From: Neurospora tetraspora
Lineage: Eukaryota; Ascomycota; Sordariomycetes; Sordariales; Sordariaceae
Length of the DNA stretch: 64,000 nucleotides
NCBI RefSeq assembly: GCF_033439725.1
Contig: NW_026944385.1
Coordinates: 3,195,001-3,259,000 of the forward strand
Reading direction: 5' to 3'
Part shown: positions 36,432 to 47,658 of the stretch, one piece after another
Layout: every line of letters begins with the position of its first letter
Numbering within the stretch: position 1 is the first letter of the stretch
Notes under the pieces: generated by a model
Told to the model about the DNA's origin: nothing
The model's input: only the letters and a program-made list of their open reading frames with translations
Database searches by the model: none
Position numbers and translations under genes: made by a program

Positions 36432-38588
36432 TCACTCCCCGTCCTCCTCTGGCTCCTCCTCATCAAGATCCCACTCCTGCTGTTCCACCCAGAAGTCTTC
36501 ATCTTCATCTTCATCTTTATCCTCAAGTACGGTGGTCCTCGTCATGTTCTCCTCCGTCTTCTTCATCTTCTTGTTCTTCTCGAGCCTCTCTCTCTTCTCC
36601 CCCAACCTATCCAGCTCCTTGAATTTTTTTTTCTCAGCTTCCTCAAAGATCTCCTGAAACAGCTTCCCTGCTTGCTCGTCGATGGACATCTTGAAGAACG
36701 GGACGGTGATTTCGGTGAGTTTGAGCATGTTGTCGAGGTCGTGTTCTAGAAAGGGAGCAGCTTTTGGTGCTGGTGCACGTGCACGTGGTGCACGCCCCCT
36801 GCTGCTGCTGCTCAAACTGGTAACTCCTCGGAGGATCTCCATGTCGTCGTGAGCGATACAACCCTCGCTCAAGACTTTGATAAGCTGCTTGAAGCAAGTG
36901 CTGCCTTCTCCTCCTCCCTCGGCGGCGTGACGTTCGCATGTTACCGGGAAGAAGCGACGTTCTTTGCTGCCAGTGCCAGTGCCAGTGCCAGGGCTAGTAG
37001 GCTCCGAACCCGAACCCGAACCTGGGTTGCGAAAACTACCAGATAAGTTGCGTTTTATGCCCCTGCTCTTAGTAGCCACCGGAGCAGCAGCGCCCGCAGA
37101 AGCAGCAGCAGCAGCAGGACCAACATCAGCACCAGAGTCAGCAGAACCGGCAGTAGCAGCAGCAGGACCGACATCAGCACCAAAGCCAGCAGCAGCAACA
37201 GCAGTAGCAGCAGCAGGACCAACATCAGCACCAAAGCCAGCAGAACCGGCAGCAGCAGCAGCAACAGCAACAGCACTAGCAGCAGACGCCGCCGCGCGCT
37301 CACATGCCTCTTCATAAAAGAACGCAACCCGCTCCAAACCCGTCCACAACCGACCAGGCGGCATCATGGCCGGCTTGTGAACGTGAGCTTGCGGGGTTTC
37401 CGTTTTGGAGCGGTAGTAGCCATCGTAGACATCAGGAGTTTCGGGGTCCTCGTCCCTCTCGGAGATCAGCCCATTGGCGATAAGGACGTTGAAGTTGAGG
37501 TCGCCGTTTCCACCATCATTCCCACCATTCCCACCATTCCCACCAAACAACCCCCCGGCCCTCCTCCTCTTCCGAGTCTTCTTTTCCTTCACCAAAAGAC
37601 CGGCACGATTCCCCTTCGCTCCAAATTTTACTAATAGCTTGACAGCAGCCAAGGGACAGGTCTTCCAGGTCCATACAATAGGCTTAACAGAGCCTGGGTC
37701 TGCTGCACATGTGCGGTGGTCTGGGCGTTTGTTGACGAGAGATTTACCGGTACGAGGACAGGTGTTGGGGTTAAAGGCCGTCCAGAGCACCGATTCCAGG
37801 ACGGGCGTGAGGCTGGGGATCAGATCCTTTCTGGCGTGCCAGAGAAGGTGTTCGGCGAAGGTGAGGTCGTGGGCGATAAGGGCCTTCTCGAGGGCGGAGG
37901 TGAGGAGGGGCCGGATGAGCCGGAGGGAGGGGAGGTGTTCGTCGCGGAAGGAGATGATGGTTGTGGGGGGACGTGGTTGTCTTGTGCGAACTGGGAGCAC
38001 AAGGGCTGTTTGGTTGCTGGTGGTGCCGGCCTTGTCATTGTTCTTGTCATTGTCATTCTTGGGAGTAGTGTCCTTCTTGGTAGTAGTGACCTCCTTCTTG
38101 CCGGTGACCTTTTTGTCGGGTTTCACCTCCTTCTCCTTGGGAGTCACCGTGAGACGCGTGATCAGATGCCGATAGCGATCGAAAAACGGCTCGATGACTC
38201 TCATGTTGCGGGTTTGGAGGCCATACTTCAAGGTGATAAGCTCGCCGGAGCGGAGATCCCGATGGACCAGCGTGAAATAAAGCGCGCCGCGGAGTTCCTG
38301 GCAGGTGGCTGACAGATTGACGATGTCTTTGCGGTCGGGGAGAAAGTCGCAGATGCACATGAGGAGCTCGACGGGTAGTCGAGGTGCGATGATGGGGGAG
38401 CCTCTGGGGGAGTTTAAAGAAGTGATGTCGTCGCTGTTGTCGATGATGGGACAACTGGGGACAAGACCACCGCTAGTCAGACGGACGATTTTGTAGACCT
38501 GACGAGTATCGCCGTTGTTGGCGATGAGCCGGATGGGCAACGGAGTGCTATCGCCGATGCCGGCGAGAACGGGTTTGGAGAGCGACAT
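36432..38588 (-). CDS. F-box protein with Ala-rich repeats and an acidic tail
   Basis: 718 aa, no intron. The chosen start is the ATG at 38588 (ACCACCATGTCG, a strong context). The frame stays open to an ATG at 38780, which would add 64 residues. Residues about 66-105 form an F-box-like helix set (APRLPVELLMCICDFLP, then LSATCQELRGALYF), suggesting a substrate adaptor of an SCF ubiquitin ligase. A Lys/Thr-rich linker follows, then an ankyrin-like or helical central region (VHRDLRSGELITLKYGLQ; EKALIAHDLTFAEHLLWHAR). Next come three imperfect GADVGPAAA repeats coded by CAG-type triplets (37060-37300), a basic stretch, and a Glu/Asp-rich C-terminus (DEDEDEDFW...EEEPEEDGE). Substrate unknown. Confidence 0.85.
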   Translation of the reverse strand: MSLSKPVLAGIGDSTPLPIRLIANNGDTRQVYKIVRLTSGGLVPSCPIIDNSDDITSLNSPRGSPIIAPRLPVELLMCICDFLPDRKDIVNLSATCQELRGALYFTLVHRDLRSGELITLKYGLQTRNMRVIEPFFDRYRHLITRLTVTPKEKEVKPDKKVTGKKEVTTTKKDTTPKNDNDKNNDKAGTTSNQTALVLPVRTRQPRPPTTIISFRDEHLPSLRLIRPLLTSALEKALIAHDLTFAEHLLWHARKDLIPSLTPVLESVLWTAFNPNTCPRTGKSLVNKRPDHRTCAADPGSVKPIVWTWKTCPLAAVKLLVKFGAKGNRAGLLVKEKKTRKRRRAGGLFGGNGGNGGNDGGNGDLNFNVLIANGLISERDEDPETPDVYDGYYRSKTETPQAHVHKPAMMPPGRLWTGLERVAFFYEEACERAAASAASAVAVAAAAAGSAGFGADVGPAAATAVAAAGFGADVGPAAATAGSADSGADVGPAAAAASAGAAAPVATKSRGIKRNLSGSFRNPGSGSGSEPTSPGTGTGTGSKERRFFPVTCERHAAEGGGEGSTCFKQLIKVLSEGCIAHDDMEILRGVTSLSSSSRGRAPRARAPAPKAAPFLEHDLDNMLKLTEITVPFFKMSIDEQAGKLFQEIFEEAEKKKFKELDRLGEKRERLEKNKKMKKTEENMTRTTVLEDKDEDEDEDFWVEQQEWDLDEEEPEEDGE
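37060..37300 (-). repeat. in-frame GCN triplet repeats in the F-box gene
   Basis: CAG-type trinucleotide runs encode poly-Ala, interleaved with a repeated GFGADVGPAAATA-like unit (three copies). Triplet and unit repeats of this kind are prone to length variation. Confidence 0.85.
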
Positions 38589-40307
38589 GGTGGTATTGCT
38601 GATTGATATCGGAAGATAGGTAAAAGAAGCGAGCGATGAAAATGCCCGAGGGCACTGCAAGAAGTAATTCTTGAGATGCAATAGAGTCGTGTCGAGTAGT
38701 CGGATGGCTGCGTCTTTGATCGAGAGAAGAAGACGAAAAAAGTCTTGATACGGGAAGGTCTGTTGTCTTATAGAATGCATAGGACCAAGGTATGCTCGTG
38801 GTTGATCCTGACGGTTGTTAGAGGCTAGACGACGATTTATACTCGGTCACTGTTTGGCCAAAGGTTCAGATCAGCTTACCACGAGTGAATGTTAGAGATA
38901 GAAGTTCCTATTGAGCCGCCGTTGACTTGCGTGGCAGGCCTGACGGCGATGGCGGAAGTGCCTGGCAGCTGAAAAATGGGACCTGGCGCTTGACTTTCTT
39001 ATTTCAAGGTTCTCGTGAATGGTATCGGTGAATGCCCTGATATCGGATCGAAGGTTGACTAGTTTTGGCTTTCGAAGGGAAGGTTTTGATATATGCAGAA
39101 CCTTAAAGTGGCCACGTAGACGTTGTGAGCAGGGTGAAGGGCACTGCCCCAACGGCAACCGACAACCTTTAAGTGAATGTGGGATGTCTTGCGTGCGTCC
39201 TCCTTCTGCGGTCTCCTGCGGTCTCCGGCGGTCCCGTGGTTCTGCGGTCCCAAGGTTCTGCATGTGCAAGTGAATGTGCAAGTGGTTGACCTTGAACCTT
39301 CACTGCCACTTCGCCACTGAACCTGAGGAACCTGAGGGAGCAGATTTCGCAGAACCTGTGAGTGAACCTGCCGGCCTTAAGTAGAACCTCCAGCAATGCG
39401 GGACCTCCTGGATATTCACAACCATAACCATAGGGCGCTGTAGCTGCGTCATTCCATTGTGGTTGCTTGATGCCGACGGTATTCAACTTGGAGCCGCCGG
39501 CTGTTTCTGCGCGAGATGGACCCTCACTCTCTCAAGTCTTGTACGGTATCGTGGATATGTCTGTATCTTCGAGATTGTTGGACACTCCGATCACGTTCAA
39601 CGACGATGCGGCAACTCGGTCGATCTTCACATGTTCGCTTGACGACTAGTCCATCAGCAGCGACAGCGAAGAATCGCGAAAGAACGTAGCTATCCTCACT
39701 CCGGTAGAGGTATCGATGACAAGGCTACTAGTGACGTTGTGATACCCAGAGGGGAGACGTACAGATGTGGGATATGCTTGAGCCGCACTGTCTGAGTTGA
39801 CCCGACGATGTGGTACCGCTATTGCCATGAGACATCCACGCGATATGCAGTAGAGGTACTCGTCGCGGAAGTGTTTGGATATCTCAAGCGCGCATGCAGC
39901 TCATGGGTTGCCTAGGTAGTGATAGACTTGTCAGTGTCGTCTGTTTCCCCAATCATATCCTATCCAAAATAATTACACCCAAATCTCAGCTCAGCGAATT
40001 ATGACATGACGATCTGGTAAATAAACAAGAAGAAAAAGTCATGTTATACGGTACCTGCATTCCATTCCACGATGGGTGTCGGGTATGTCCCGACATGGTT
40101 CCCGAAGCCCTCCGATCCAGCATTCCAAAAGTGACAATCCATCCAAGATTTTATTTTACATAAGCCCAACCCGACCTAACCGAGAACGCCTAATTCCATA
40201 ATGCCCCTCCTTCCAGTGTCTAACGTACGTAGGGATAAAATGCATGCAATCTATACTGTGTATAAGGTAGACTTGTTTGTATCACGTACTTTCCTCCTTG
40301 ACAACAG
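38589..40307. other. gene-poor spacer
   Basis: 1.7 kb with no supported gene. Around 39195-39300 there are short irregular repeats of GCGGTCTC/GCGGTCCC and GTGCAAGTG(AAT). Several short reading frames are present on both strands but none has recognisable content. Confidence 0.5.
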
Positions 40308-41728
40308 TCAATCTGCCGCTGCCCAGCTGCGTTGTGGCACCCGTGGCGCTCGTGTAACCCGATATTTGCCCAGTGTCGCCGTTAAAAACCCATTCTGTTG
40401 TGGCCCGCTCTTGTTGACTCTTTGTGCTCTTGGTCCGCTCCGTTTAATAACCTTGCGTTGTGGTTGTCTCCGGGGTCCCGTCACGCGTGCTGCGAAGCCG
40501 GCTGCCCTCATGTTCGTGCTCTTTTTCGTCTGGTCGTTTGCCATCATGGCCCTCAAAATATCTCTCCCCAATTCCTTGTCCTTATCCTTTTCCATTTGGA
40601 GGCCGTACAGATGCAGGAATTTCCACTCAGTCTTGAAGTGTGACTTGATGAATGCCCGCTCCGCCTTCGTATATCCGTGCCTGTCCAGATTCTCCTTTGG
40701 CCTCCCAGGACCGACATTATTACTGCCGTCGTCATTGCCCATAACAAAGTCCGGATCGGCCTCCTCATCATCGCTAGTGTCGAGTGTCGCGCTGCTGGCA
40801 TCATCGCTGTCTCCATCTACATCTCTATCCGCGAGCAAGTTTTGCATCTCCCGCTTCAAACTCCACTTGTCCAGCTCGTCAGCGGCCCATTGCGCAAAGA
40901 TGCTGATAGGTAAACTTTCCGGCCTCGCTTTGAGCACCGACTCCCGCGTTATCGGCCCGATCGGCGGCCCGCTCAGTTTCAGCGCGAATAACACGTGGTC
41001 TGGATCGAAGTAGGCGACCATCTTTCCCTTGTGGTCTTTGATGCAACCTTTCATCAACTCGTTTTGTTGCTTCTGCCCATTGTGGTGGCCTTCCACTTCC
41101 TCACCGTCCATAACTGAGTAGCTCCTACTTTCGCCCCTGGCTGGAAAGATGTAGACGGAGCATGACTGTCCATCTATGTTTGGGATCTTGGCGAGGATAT
41201 TGCAGGTCGCGTCGGGCACGTGCAGGACCGTTCGGAGAGGGAGGATGCCCTGGTTTTGTCGACCGGCGCGCGCTGGGTTGCGTTTGACGTTGAGGTTGAC
41301 GGTGCCGATGCCGCGGACGGCGAGGTTTTGGCCGCTGATGCAGACGGTAGAGTCGAAGGGGGTGTAGGTGGTGAACCATTCGCGGTCTTTGGCTACGCTG
41401 TCGGGAGAGAAGAGAAGTGGTTAGTCGCGTGCGGTGGAATTGGGCTTGGGCCAGAGAACTGTGACCGGGGAGAGCTCGTGACATACCTCACGTTGGACAT
41501 GGTCGACCACACCCAGTCTGGACAGAGCATAGGTATGGAGGGGTGTGTACGTGCGCCGAGGTTCGTAGGCCCTTCATCTTTCTGGGCGCGTCGATTCCTG
41601 AGCTTCTTTTGCTTCTGCTTCCGAGGCTTCTTTGGATTCTGCTTCTGTACCCTGAAGAGACCTATAGGTTCACCAGGGCGGTGGAACGAGGCTGGCTCGC
41701 CTGCAGGTTTTGATATGTCGTGGCCCAT
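40308..41728 (-). CDS. Copia/TNT-type retropepsin-like beta-barrel protein, catalytic motif lost (domesticated candidate)
   Basis: The model is join(40308..41397, 41487..41728), 443 aa, with an 89-nt intron (donor GTATGT, CTAAC branch, acceptor CGACAG). The start is the only in-frame ATG, at 41728 (MGHDISKPAGEP). After a Lys/Arg-rich N-terminus, residues about 70-160 resemble the protease region of Ty1/Copia polyproteins: CPDWVWSTMSNVSVAKDREW, then FTTYTPF, VRGIGTVNLNV, and LRTVLHVPDATCNIL. Where active proteases have D-[S/T]-G-A-[S/T], this protein reads WSTMSN, so the catalytic Asp is absent. The C-terminal half is unrelated to pol (acidic SDDASSATLDTSDDEEAD; GYTKAERAFIKSHFKTEWKF; basic end). 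No RT, integrase or LTRs are nearby and the frame is intact, so this looks like a host gene. Function unknown. Confidence 0.8.
41398..41486 (-). other. intron of the Copia-protease-like gene
   Basis: Removal joins ...TCCAACGTGAG to CGTAGCC and restores the conserved SNVSVAKDREWF segment. CDS length then equals 444 codons including the stop. Confidence 0.85.
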
Positions 41729-43027
41729 GGCGTGCGCTGGGCGATCTGGGACGGTGATCGACACCGGGTGGGATGTGTCGTCTTGTAAAAGGAGATGTAG
41801 CACACAAATAAGGAATGATATAGTGAAAATAGAGGAGAGGATTGGCTCCGTGGAAGCTAGATAGAAAAACTGGAAGCTACTGGTTCTCGGATGCAAATAT
41901 CAACAAAGCCTTCATCATTTGAAGTTGTGGTCGTTAAGGTAACAAAGCATGTGTTTCCTTTTTGCGCCTAGCGCCATTCATAGCGGGGTCTTAGCATTGG
42001 TTAGTGGAGAAGACCCTTGTGGGGTACCTGCAAACGGACCCACGCTGTCTTTTAAGGGAGCACCGGGAGCCGGGGCCGGGCCAAGCCTCCCCGGGCCCGT
42101 CATTCCTCAACCACCTCTCCCGGGCCATTGCCCTGATCTCGTTAGGGGAAATTCGAACCCGTCATTCATCAGCTCAAACCGGTCGTTTTACTTCCCAAGT
42201 CCCAACACTTCAGTAGGATTTGAGAAGAGCTTGTAGCTGTTGCAAAGAAAGCTTTGAGACCCAGATGGACGAACCAGGCCACACATCACTTGGAGGCTCA
42301 GCTAACTTGACTGGATCACAAGGCGACAAACGTGATGGAAGTCTCTTGAAAGGCAATGAGGTGTTGAATAAGAAGAGATGAAGGTCCAGCACAAAGAATA
42401 CCTTATCAGCGAACGTTCTGAGCGTGGATAGGTAAGTCCCCAGGTTTTTACTGTGCTAAGGTCCGGGTTGCAAGAACAACCACATGAAAAAAGAAGAAAA
42501 GGACGGCTCCATGGAAGTCATAAACGTAACTACCTGACTCCATGTCGTTCGTCTCCTCGGTACCCTACCACTTTCCATCACAGAGAGATCTCATAATTTG
42601 CGGCTTGTTAGGTACTTACTCGAGGCTTCACGCCATTGGACCACGACATCCTCACTGCCAGGTGGTAAGAACTGTCAAGGAGTGAAGTGGACAACTCTGA
42701 CATCCTACAAGCCCAATCACTTTGACTCTTATGTTTCACTATATACAGGCAGAGCAACAATGGCTCCCGTTAACGTCAATCGGCGAATATGTACCAAAGA
42801 ACACTCAGTCATCACTTATCAACAGTTATCCCCCTTGAACAAAAACACGTCGCCCACCAAATCTTCAAACAATGCAACAACCACCGGTCACCACCCGACG
42901 TACACTCAAGTGGAACTTCTTCACCCCTCCCTCCCCCGAGCCTCACCTCACACTCACTCCTCCCAACTCGACCTCTCCCAACTCGACCTCTCCCATCCAC
43001 CCACCACCTTCTACCTTACTCAGCTAC
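41729..43027. other. spacer
   Basis: I see no gene. A Pro/Ser/Thr-rich open stretch at 42598-43038 lacks an ATG start and overlaps the 3' end of the LPMO gene. Near 42060-42130 there are GC-rich self-complementary CCGGGCC motifs. Confidence 0.5.
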
Positions 43028-43971
43028 TTAGCAAGTAGCAACCGCAGGCCCGGGGTTAATATAACTAGTAGGAACAGGCCAATAAAGCTGGAACAAGATA
43101 CCGGGGTCGGTCGCCTTGTAGGCACCGGGGAACGAGACCAGCTTGCCGCTGGTGTTGAGCGTGCCGGTGCCTCCGGTCACGTTGATCTGCGCGCACGCAA
43201 TGTACAGCTGCGCGCCGCCGACGCTGCTGGCGCTGTGCAGGGCAATGTGCTCGACGCGCAGGAGGTACTCGCCTGGGGCGAGGCAGGAGGGGAGGCGGAC
43301 GGAGACTTCGGATTTGCCTTTTTCGCGAAGGAAAGAGAAAAAGAAGAAAGAGTTAGTAAGGGAAGGGAAGGAACGAGGGTGAAACGGGGATTGGGATGGG
43401 GAACGGGGAGAGAAAAGGAAAGTGGGGGGGGGAAGGGGTGAAGGGGAAGGAAGGAACGAAGGAAGGCAAGAAACAAACCATCATTATGCCACGTAATAGA
43501 ACTCGTCCCCAACCCGCTCGGTCCATCCTGGTAAATCTTGAACCAGACCGCTCCCTTGCCGTCAAAGGTGGCAGCCGTCTTTCCCGCGGGAACCTTGGCC
43601 ATGTAAAAGTGCAAGGGGCCGGGGTGGCCGATGGAGGTGTCGACGGTAAAAGTGTAGTTGGATCCGGCGGCCACGGACAAAGTCTTGGGCGCTCCCGTGC
43701 CCGGGTTGAGCTCGTAGCAGGTCATGGCTGACGAGGTCACGTCTTGGACGGGGCCCTTGGAGTAGTGGTTCTCGGTGGTCCGGATGTGTTCCCATTCGCC
43801 GGAGACGGGGCCGGTGGAGTAGCCTTTGGGGAAGGTATCTGATGAGGAGAGGTGTTAGTAAGGGACGGAAGGACGGGAAGGGAGGCGTTGACTTGGAGGT
43901 GGGAAAGGTAACTCACAGTGAGCCTGAGCTCCGGCCGCAGCCAGGAAGGTGAGAGCACTGCTGAACTTCAT
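43028..43971 (-). CDS. secreted AA9 lytic polysaccharide monooxygenase (formerly GH61)
   Basis: The model is join(43028..43317, 43479..43838, 43917..43971), 234 aa with two introns (78 and 161 nt). A 17-residue signal peptide ends AGAQA, leaving His18 as mature residue 1 (HYTFPKGY). This is the N-terminal copper-brace His typical of AA9. The second brace His is in [14 protein letters not shown] (about His90). The axial Tyr region is [14 protein letters not shown], preceded by [15 protein letters not shown]. The domain ends [11 protein letters not shown] with no linker or cellulose-binding module. AA9 enzymes cleave cellulose (or some hemicelluloses) oxidatively outside the cell using Cu and H2O2 or O2. 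It lies 1.3 kb from a GH51 gene on the same strand. Which N. crassa-type AA9 paralogue it is cannot be told from here. Confidence 0.93.
43318..43478 (-). other. intron 2 of the AA9 gene
   Basis: 161 nt, pyrimidine-rich, with the non-consensus donor GTTTGT after AATGATG and acceptor AAAAAG before GCAAATCC. Splicing gives WHNDGKSEV, the expected AA9 sequence. Confidence 0.8.
43839..43916 (-). other. intron 1 of the AA9 gene
   Basis: 78 nt with donor GTGAGT directly after the codon for the catalytic His (CAC T|) and acceptor CATCAG. It falls at the border between signal peptide and mature protein. Confidence 0.88.
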
Positions 43972-45276
43972 GGTGGATAGGTTGTCAAAAGTGTATGGCT
44001 GCTGGTCGACACGGGAAGAGAGCAACAGTAGCACCATCAAAGCGAGTAGGAAGAGGATTTTATATGTATTCTTTCCTCGATACCCAACTGCTTAACCATA
44101 CTCCCTCCCCCCTGACGATCGGTAGTATAGCTTTAGATCACTGAGTCCTAGCTCTAGGATTCCTCACCCCAGTTGCCGTCTTGACTCCCGACTCCCGGTG
44201 ATGTTTCTTCATGGAATGCTACCTTAGCCTTCCATCCGGCGGAAGACAGTCCATGTCTTTTTGCGGGATCATGCCCGACATCTTGTTTTTCATCGTGGCA
44301 TACGCATGGGGCGCATTAAGAATCTGGGGGTGGGTGACATGCTTTCACTGCTCTGCTCTTCTCTCTGATCTGTCACTCCGCGGAAGCATGTGGGAAATAT
44401 CAGAGAACTTTCATGAAAGGGGGGGAAAGTTCATGGCGTTTCCCAACTTAATGGCAAGTCAGCATTCGATATTCTTCCCCACAAACCTGGCTTTCAACGC
44501 CTCGTTTGTAGTAGCCATGACCGGGAAGGCGCAGTGGGATTGGGAGTTGCCCAGGCCTTGCGTACTTGCGGGGTGTTGCAATTTTGAGCCGGAGTTGAAA
44601 AGGTACCATGTGTTCGGCTTGTCGTCCCAATGCGAGGAATAGAAAAGCTCATGCCATGTTGTAGATGCGGCTCGATATTCCGAGCGGTGGTGGTGGTATC
44701 AAGATCCAAGCCAGTCAGGGATATTGTTAGTTGTTTCCTCTTTTGGATAAATGGTTGTTCAGCGGCACATGAAGTTCATCGGGCGATACCACGATGAAAC
44801 ATCTTTGGTAGTATTTCTGAGCGTGGGTAAGAGAGACCGGAACACTCGACTCCATGATTTCCATTTCGGGAATCATTCGTCCCCCCGGTCCCTCCGTTAC
44901 GCCTTCCTCGGTGGCCGATCATTGCCCCATAGACCGCGAGACGCTTGGCTCTTGGCAGGAACAATCGGAAGGGGATGCCATTATGCAGCCGGACATGGGC
45001 GAGAGAAGTCGATCACGTTTGAATCCATGTGCCGGGTTGAAGCACTGGAAGGGGAGTGGATAATGACTGCATGAGGTTTCCTTGAGAGTTGGTCACGGGC
45101 CGAAGCGCCTTTTGGGGTTCTTAGCGGTGGCTGTGCGAGTAGGCCATCCAAAAGCCGTGCGAGTACGCATCGGAGTGTTATTATCTTTTCTAACTTGCCA
45201 TAAGTTTGCTGGTAGACCAAGTGTTTCGACGGGACTCGCTCCGTCTCCAGTGATGTGTGCCACTGCTATGTCTGAC
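43972..45276. promoter_or_regulatory. upstream region of the AA9 gene and 3' flank of the GH51 gene
   Basis: 1.3 kb without a supported gene. It must contain the AA9 promoter. Carbon-regulated sites (such as CreA/CRE-1 SYGGRG) are expected and short matches such as CTCCGC or CCCCAG exist, but these are too short to assert. Confidence 0.35.
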
Positions 45277-47658
45277 TCAGTCACTATCCGTCTCCAAAAC
45301 AGCAACACTCAGTTGTGGCAGAGTAAAGGAAAAGGTCCCCTGCTGAGCGTTCAGTTTGGTCTTGGTCTCCTTCACCACGTTGTTGTGCTTCCACGGGTCA
45401 TTGTACTCATACGGATTGCTCGGGCCCGTAAGGACCGTCAGAGTAGCGGTGGTGCCCTTCTTATGCGGTTGCTTTACCTTCCCAGCAAGTCCCGCAAACT
45501 GGACAGTGACCGCAACTGGCTCGGTGGAGTTGTACACAGCGGCCTTGAAGATGCTGGTGCCCCTTTCGGTCTCTCCAGCGACGTAGTAGAGCGGTCCGAT
45601 TCCACCGGTCTTGGCGGTGATGGGAAGTGTTTTGGTTATGGCGGTGGTACCCAGGAGCTGAGGTGAAAATTTTTGTCAGTTCTTCTGTCTGTATGGGGAA
45701 TGGAAAGAATAGCATGGACATACCTTCCAGACATGGTAGCTGGTCGACAGTGTGGTCAAAGCTGGATCAGCGGCATGCTGAATCTGCGTCATGGACCACT
45801 GCCAGCGGTTGAGGTTGCGAAGGCCAGGAGCATAAGTGGCGCCGATGACTTTGTCACCATTGCGCTCCAGTCCGAGCAGGAAGATGGCCTCGCCGACACT
45901 GCCTCCCCACCAAGGGAAAGGCATGAGGTTTCCATCCCAGCCGCTACCACCGTTGGGGTGTGTTGACGCTGCCTCGCCTGGATAAAAGTCAATATCAAGA
46001 CTGTGGTGCTGGGCTTCTACAAGATCCAGTGAGCATACCAATTAAGGTCAAGTTATCCCTCGTCAGACCATCAAACTTGTTGAAACTCGACACCATATTA
46101 TCTGGTGTCAGGTAGGGGTGATAATCTCCAGCAGCCGGCTTGGGAATAGTCATGCCATCAAAGACAGACGGCGAGGCAATGAGCTGGATCTCTGGATACT
46201 TCTTCTGGAATGCCTTGAAGAAAGCGGGGAACCGATACTTCTTGTAATTCTCGAAGCCGGTAGAGCCGCCACCCAGCCAGTCCTCGTTGCCAATCTCCAC
46301 ATACCGGATCTTCCAGGGACGTGTGTGGCCGAGAATGGAGGCGCGAATGCCACCCCAGTGTGTGGAGGCGTCGCCAGTGAGGAATTCGAGCTCATCGAGA
46401 GCGCTCTGGACGGCCTCGTCTATGCGATATTCAGGGAGCTCGCCGCCGTCGAGAGCAAGGCCACTCCAGACAGCGAGAACTGGAGTATAATGTCAGTGTT
46501 TGCAAAGTTTTGAGAAGGGAGGAGGGCGAAAACTGACTTGGCTCCAAGTTGAGATCCTCGCACCATTGCATGTATTCAACCAAACCAAGTCCGGCAGTCA
46601 GAGGATATCCCCAGACACCGGCTCGGCCGGGACGGTTCTTGAGGTCCCTGATTGTTTCGTTCCACTTCCACCAGGTTGGGAGGGTGTTACCCTCAAGCAT
46701 GTTGCCGCCGGGGAAGCGAAGGAATTTCTGTTCCCGCTGTTAGATCCTGTTCGGGGTACAAGTGGTCTTGAACAACGCCTTACCGGCTTAACTGCAGCCA
46801 AAGCCTCCATGATATCGACCCTCAGGCCATTTGGCCTGTTCTTGTATGTCGGCGGGAACAGACTGATAAGGTTCAAGTCAAGCGAGCCACCACGGACGCC
46901 CTGCGTTGTGTTTGTCAGCGTTTACTGCTCCCTTGTATCACGATCATGATGTCTCGGGTAGCTTACTGCAGCGTCAAAAGTGATTGCAAACGTGTTGTTG
47001 CTGTTTGGTGCCGCCTTTCCAGGAACCAAGTTGAAGTCATACTTGACCCAGTCATTGCCGGTCTTCTTGACAGGTACCTCGGTGGTCCCAAACACCTCGC
47101 CAGTCAGAGCACTCTGAAGCGAAGCTGTGAAAGATTTTCCTTGGTAGGCACCCTTGACGTAGAACGACCCGGTGTACTTTTGGACTTTGACGTCCATGCC
47201 CCAGTACCCGGCGTTGGCGAAACCAACTTTCTTGGCTGAAGATGATGGGACCGCTACGTTCATGGAGTAAGGAAGAGCCGAAGAGAGCGGTTGTGGAAGC
47301 TTCTTCAAACTGAGTTTGGCACCATTGACTGGCGACCAACCGTCGAGGGTAACTGGGTAACGGGACTCGTCGCCCGACTGGAAAGCGCGGTTGCGGATGA
47401 GCTCGGCATAGATGCCGCCATCGCCAGAGTTGTTGATGTCCTGTAATATTTGTGAGCGAGACTGTTTAATCCGGCCGGGGTAAGGGCAAGGGCAGGAAAA
47501 AGTACCTCGTGCATGAGTCCGTACATAATCGGCGAGGAAACATTTCCGCCGTTGGGGCGGACAATGAGATCAACGGGTTTGTCGGCAGAACATGGTTGTA
47601 GGGATGTCAATGCCAGGAGAGCTGCCCACAGGCCAGCGTTTAGGTGAAAATGCACCAT
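45277..47658 (-). CDS. secreted GH51 alpha-L-arabinofuranosidase
   Basis: Seven exons: join(45277..45657, 45724..45977, 46039..46479, 46538..46727, 46784..46900, 46967..47440, 47506..47658), 669 aa. The signal peptide is [20 protein letters not shown] and then QPCSA. The protein removes terminal alpha-L-arabinofuranosyl side groups from arabinan or arabinoxylan outside the cell. Visible landmarks are the N-terminal [20 protein letters not shown], an N-terminal carbohydrate-binding-like beta-sandwich, [15 protein letters not shown], and the acid/base Glu in YVEIGNEDW (about residue 377). The likely nucleophile Glu is in [11 protein letters not shown] (about residue 460), whose first codon is completed across an intron. 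Length and order match fungal GH51 enzymes. All six introns are 58-66 nt. Confidence 0.93.

Noticed and set aside
37474-38312. Long plus-strand frames opposite the F-box gene
   Set aside because: Shadows of a low-complexity coding region.
42060-42180. GC-rich CCGGGCC segment with ATTCGAACCCG resembling a tRNA T arm
   Set aside because: No cloverleaf can be built around it and no B-box partner A box is present.
42598-43038. 146-codon plus-strand frame
   Set aside because: No ATG start, Pro/Ser/Thr low complexity, and overlaps the 3' end of the AA9 gene.
45082-45666. 194-codon plus-strand frame
   Set aside because: Antisense to the last GH51 exon; no domain.
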